Source: Pseudomonas bharatica CSV86
GTDB taxonomy: Bacteria; Pseudomonadota; Gammaproteobacteria; Pseudomonadales; Pseudomonadaceae
Reading direction: 5' to 3'
Assembly (NCBI RefSeq): GCF_000319305.2
Contig: NZ_AMWJ02000001.1
Location: forward strand, 620,001-684,000
Length of the DNA: 64,000 nucleotides
Position 1 is the first letter of the stretch; every line of letters starts with the position of its first letter. Below the pieces are notes generated by a model. The model saw only the letters and a program-made list of their open reading frames with translations. It had not been told where the DNA came from and made no database searches. Made by a program: the position numbers and the translations under genes. Below, piece by piece: positions 62,450 to 64,000 of the stretch.

Positions 62450-62463
62450 CTGGACTAGTCCAG
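62450..62463. promoter_or_regulatory. Perfect palindrome before the GntR gene
   Basis: CTGGACTAGTCCAG is a perfect 14-bp palindrome ending 13 bases before the regulator's start codon, a typical place for autoregulation. The rest of the 345-base divergent gap contains no other clear element. Confidence 0.72.
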
Positions 62464-62476
62464 AAGGAAGCCCTTG

Positions 62477-63190
62477 ATGCATGCACCGCCGCCCCGTGCC
62501 GTTACAGCCATTTGCCATGCCCTGCAGGAGCAGATCGAACACGGCCTGCTCCCGCCCGGAGGCAAGCTGCCGGCTGAACGCAAGCTCAGTGAAGTATTCG
62601 ATACCACCCGGATTACCCTGCGCGAAGCGCTGGTCCAGCTGGAGGCCCAGGGCCTGATCTACCGCGAGGAGCGGCGAGGCTGGTTCGTCGCCCCGCAACG
62701 GCTGACCTACGACCTGATCGAGCGCAGTCACTTCCATGCCATGGTGCGCGAGCAAGGGCGCATCCCGGCTACCGAACTGCTCTCGGCGCGCCTGCAACCG
62801 GCGGCCGCGGCGATCTGCGCGCGCCTGAAGCTGCCGCCACTGTCCAGCGTGATCCAGATCTGCCGCCTGCGCCGCATCGACGGGCGTGCGGTGCTCTATG
62901 CCGAGCATTACCTGAACCCGGACTACTTTCCCGGCATCCTCGAACACGACCTGGGCCAGTCGCTGACCGAGATCTATGATCGTCACTATGGCATCCGCTA
63001 CGGGCGGGTGTGCTTCGAGATCCTGCCAACCGCGCTGCCGACCGCGGCGGCCTCGGCATTGAAGGTGTCACCGGGCAGCGCCGGCCTGCATATCACCCGG
63101 GTCAACAGCGACCAGACGGGGCGACTGATCGACTGCGACCTCGAGTATTGGCGGCACGATGCGATCCGCATCCGCGCCGATGCGGGCTAG
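62477..63190 (+). CDS. GntR family regulator with UTRA domain
   Basis: A 237-residue HutC/PhnF-type regulator. N-terminal winged helix (LLPPGGKLPAERKLSEVFDTTRITLREALVQLEAQGLIYRE, about 28-70) and a UTRA ligand domain (about 85-235; YAEHYLNPDYFPGIL). ATG 62477 follows AAGGAAG; a TTG one codon earlier is possible. It is divergent from the ABC operon and probably regulates it. Its stop codon shares CTAG with the convergent mscS-like stop. Confidence 0.92.
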   Translation: MHAPPPRAVTAICHALQEQIEHGLLPPGGKLPAERKLSEVFDTTRITLREALVQLEAQGLIYREERRGWFVAPQRLTYDLIERSHFHAMVREQGRIPATELLSARLQPAAAAICARLKLPPLSSVIQICRLRRIDGRAVLYAEHYLNPDYFPGILEHDLGQSLTEIYDRHYGIRYGRVCFEILPTALPTAAASALKVSPGSAGLHITRVNSDQTGRLIDCDLEYWRHDAIRIRADAG

Positions 63191-64000
63191 GCCTTTTCGC
63201 TACCCTCGGCCGCGGTGCCGCCGGCAGTGGTCAGCACCTGTACCGACAGGCGCGGGGTGGCAAGGTCCAGCCCGGCCTCGTCGAGCTGGCGCTTGAGCGC
63301 CAGGTTGAAGGCCCTCGATACCTCCCATTGCTTGATCGGCGCGGTCTTGAAGCGCGCCCGCAGCACCGCCGAGCCGGATTCGAAACTCTCCACGCCCTGC
63401 AACTCCAGCGGCGACCAGATATTGCGGCGCTGCAACGGGTCGCTGCGCATCTTCTGGCCGACGTCGCGAATCAGGGCGATGGCCTGGTCGATGCCCATGT
63501 TGTAGGGAATGGCGATGCGGAAGATCGCGTAGCCGAACTCCCGGGAGTAGTTCTTGATGCTCTTGATCTCGCTGAACGGGATGGTGTGGACGATGCCGTC
63601 GATATCGCGCAGGCGCACGGTGCGGATGGTCAGGCCCTCGACGGTGCCGAGATGGCCACCGACATCGACGTAGTCGTCGATCGCCAGGGAGTCCTCGATG
63701 ATGATGAACAGGCCGGTGATCAGGTCGGCCACCAGCGATTGCGCGCCGAAACCGATGGCCAGGCCGATGACACCGGCACCCGCCAGCAGCGGGGTGACGT
63801 TCATGCCCATGTTCGCCAGGGCGATGATCAGGGCGATGATGGCGATGGTCACGAACAGTACGTTGCGGATCAGCGGCATCATGGTCTGCGCCCGGGCGTT
63901 GGCCAGGCCCTTGCGCGAGCGGGTCAGGGCGTGGTGCACGGCGGTATCGGCGAGGATCCACACCAGCCAGGCGGCGATCAGGGTGCCGGCCAGGCCGCCC
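63187..64000 (-). CDS. Small-conductance mechanosensitive channel (MscS family), N-terminus cut by window edge
   Basis: The visible 271 residues hold the pore-forming helix and the following domain of MscS: LLAGAGVIGLAIGFGAQSLVADLITGLFIIIEDSLAIDDYVDVGGHLGTVEGLTIRTVRLRDIDG, then IPFSEIKSIKNYSREF. The C-terminal alpha/beta domain is complete. More hydrophobic sequence (GGLAGTLIAAWLVWILAD) continues past the window end, so this is probably one of the larger, multi-helix MscS homologues. Confidence 0.93.
   Translation of the reverse strand, partial: GGLAGTLIAAWLVWILADTAVHHALTRSRKGLANARAQTMMPLIRNVLFVTIAIIALIIALANMGMNVTPLLAGAGVIGLAIGFGAQSLVADLITGLFIIIEDSLAIDDYVDVGGHLGTVEGLTIRTVRLRDIDGIVHTIPFSEIKSIKNYSREFGYAIFRIAIPYNMGIDQAIALIRDVGQKMRSDPLQRRNIWSPLELQGVESFESGSAVLRARFKTAPIKQWEVSRAFNLALKRQLDEAGLDLATPRLSVQVLTTAGGTAAEGSEKA

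Noticed and set aside
1..64000. Genomic island or recent horizontal transfer
   Set aside because: Apart from small AT-rich promoter regions the composition is even. Gene neighbourhoods are those of core Pseudomonas chromosomes, and the tRNA pair is not followed by an integrase or a repeated tRNA end.

Overview
The window looks like about 64 kb of chromosome from a Pseudomonas of the fluorescens/putida type. Evidence: high GC, typical Pseudomonas gene neighbourhoods (purMN-DUF2066-perM-hda; prc/algO beside an EAL-CBS-GGDEF gene; a riboswitch-led cob operon), and about ten REP/REPIN elements built on the core GAGCTGGCTTGCCAGC. I see no prophage, insertion sequence, integron or CRISPR array. The content is mostly core metabolism and regulation.

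Layout. 1-6 kb: purine synthesis (purM, purN), a DUF2066 secreted protein, an AI-2E/PerM permease, the DnaA inactivator Hda and two NlpC/P60 lipoproteins. 6-8.2 kb: a PQQ-type sugar dehydrogenase lipoprotein and an unknown gene. 8.4-17.6 kb: a cobalamin riboswitch followed by ten tightly coupled genes for late B12 synthesis (cobO-cobB-bluB-cbiB-cobD-cobQ-cobU-cobT-cobC-[REPIN]-cobS). 17.6-23.9 kb: a MarR/MFS pair with matching palindromic operators, a periplasmic glutathione peroxidase, a LysR regulator, FadL and small conserved genes. 24-31.5 kb: rmuC, a transporter-kinase fusion of MxtR/CrbS type and a TDT exporter. 31.7-35.4 kb: a LplT-PlsC fusion, sugE/gdx under a guanidine-II riboswitch, rdgC, tRNA-Val and tRNA-Asp. 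35.5-40.6 kb: the HscC Hsp70 with its convergent DjlC/YbeU-like partners. 40.6-48 kb: nitrate/nitrite assimilation (nasA, nirB, nirD). 48-53.4 kb: a PcaQ-like LysR, an FKBP lipoprotein, paired DnaA boxes, an HTH/unknown gene pair and a c-di-GMP enzyme. 53.5-64 kb: the Prc/AlgO protease, a quinone oxidoreductase, and a six-gene ABC uptake operon carrying two phosphohydrolases under a divergent GntR/UTRA regulator, then a partial MscS channel.

Regulation is the richest part. nasA and nirB each have a candidate NtrC site, a sigma-54 promoter and a leader containing a hairpin with the same hexaloop (AACGTC) just before an intrinsic terminator, as expected for NasT (ANTAR) antitermination. The sugE leader has two ACGG-loop hairpins typical of the guanidine-II (mini-ykkC) riboswitch. 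Matching palindromes flank the MarR and GntR systems.

Sequence quality: four conserved genes (perM-like, nasA, nirB, prc/algO) each need exactly one extra base in a short homopolymer to restore the reading frame. This pattern fits consensus errors better than four real pseudogenes, and I annotate them as frameshifted genes.
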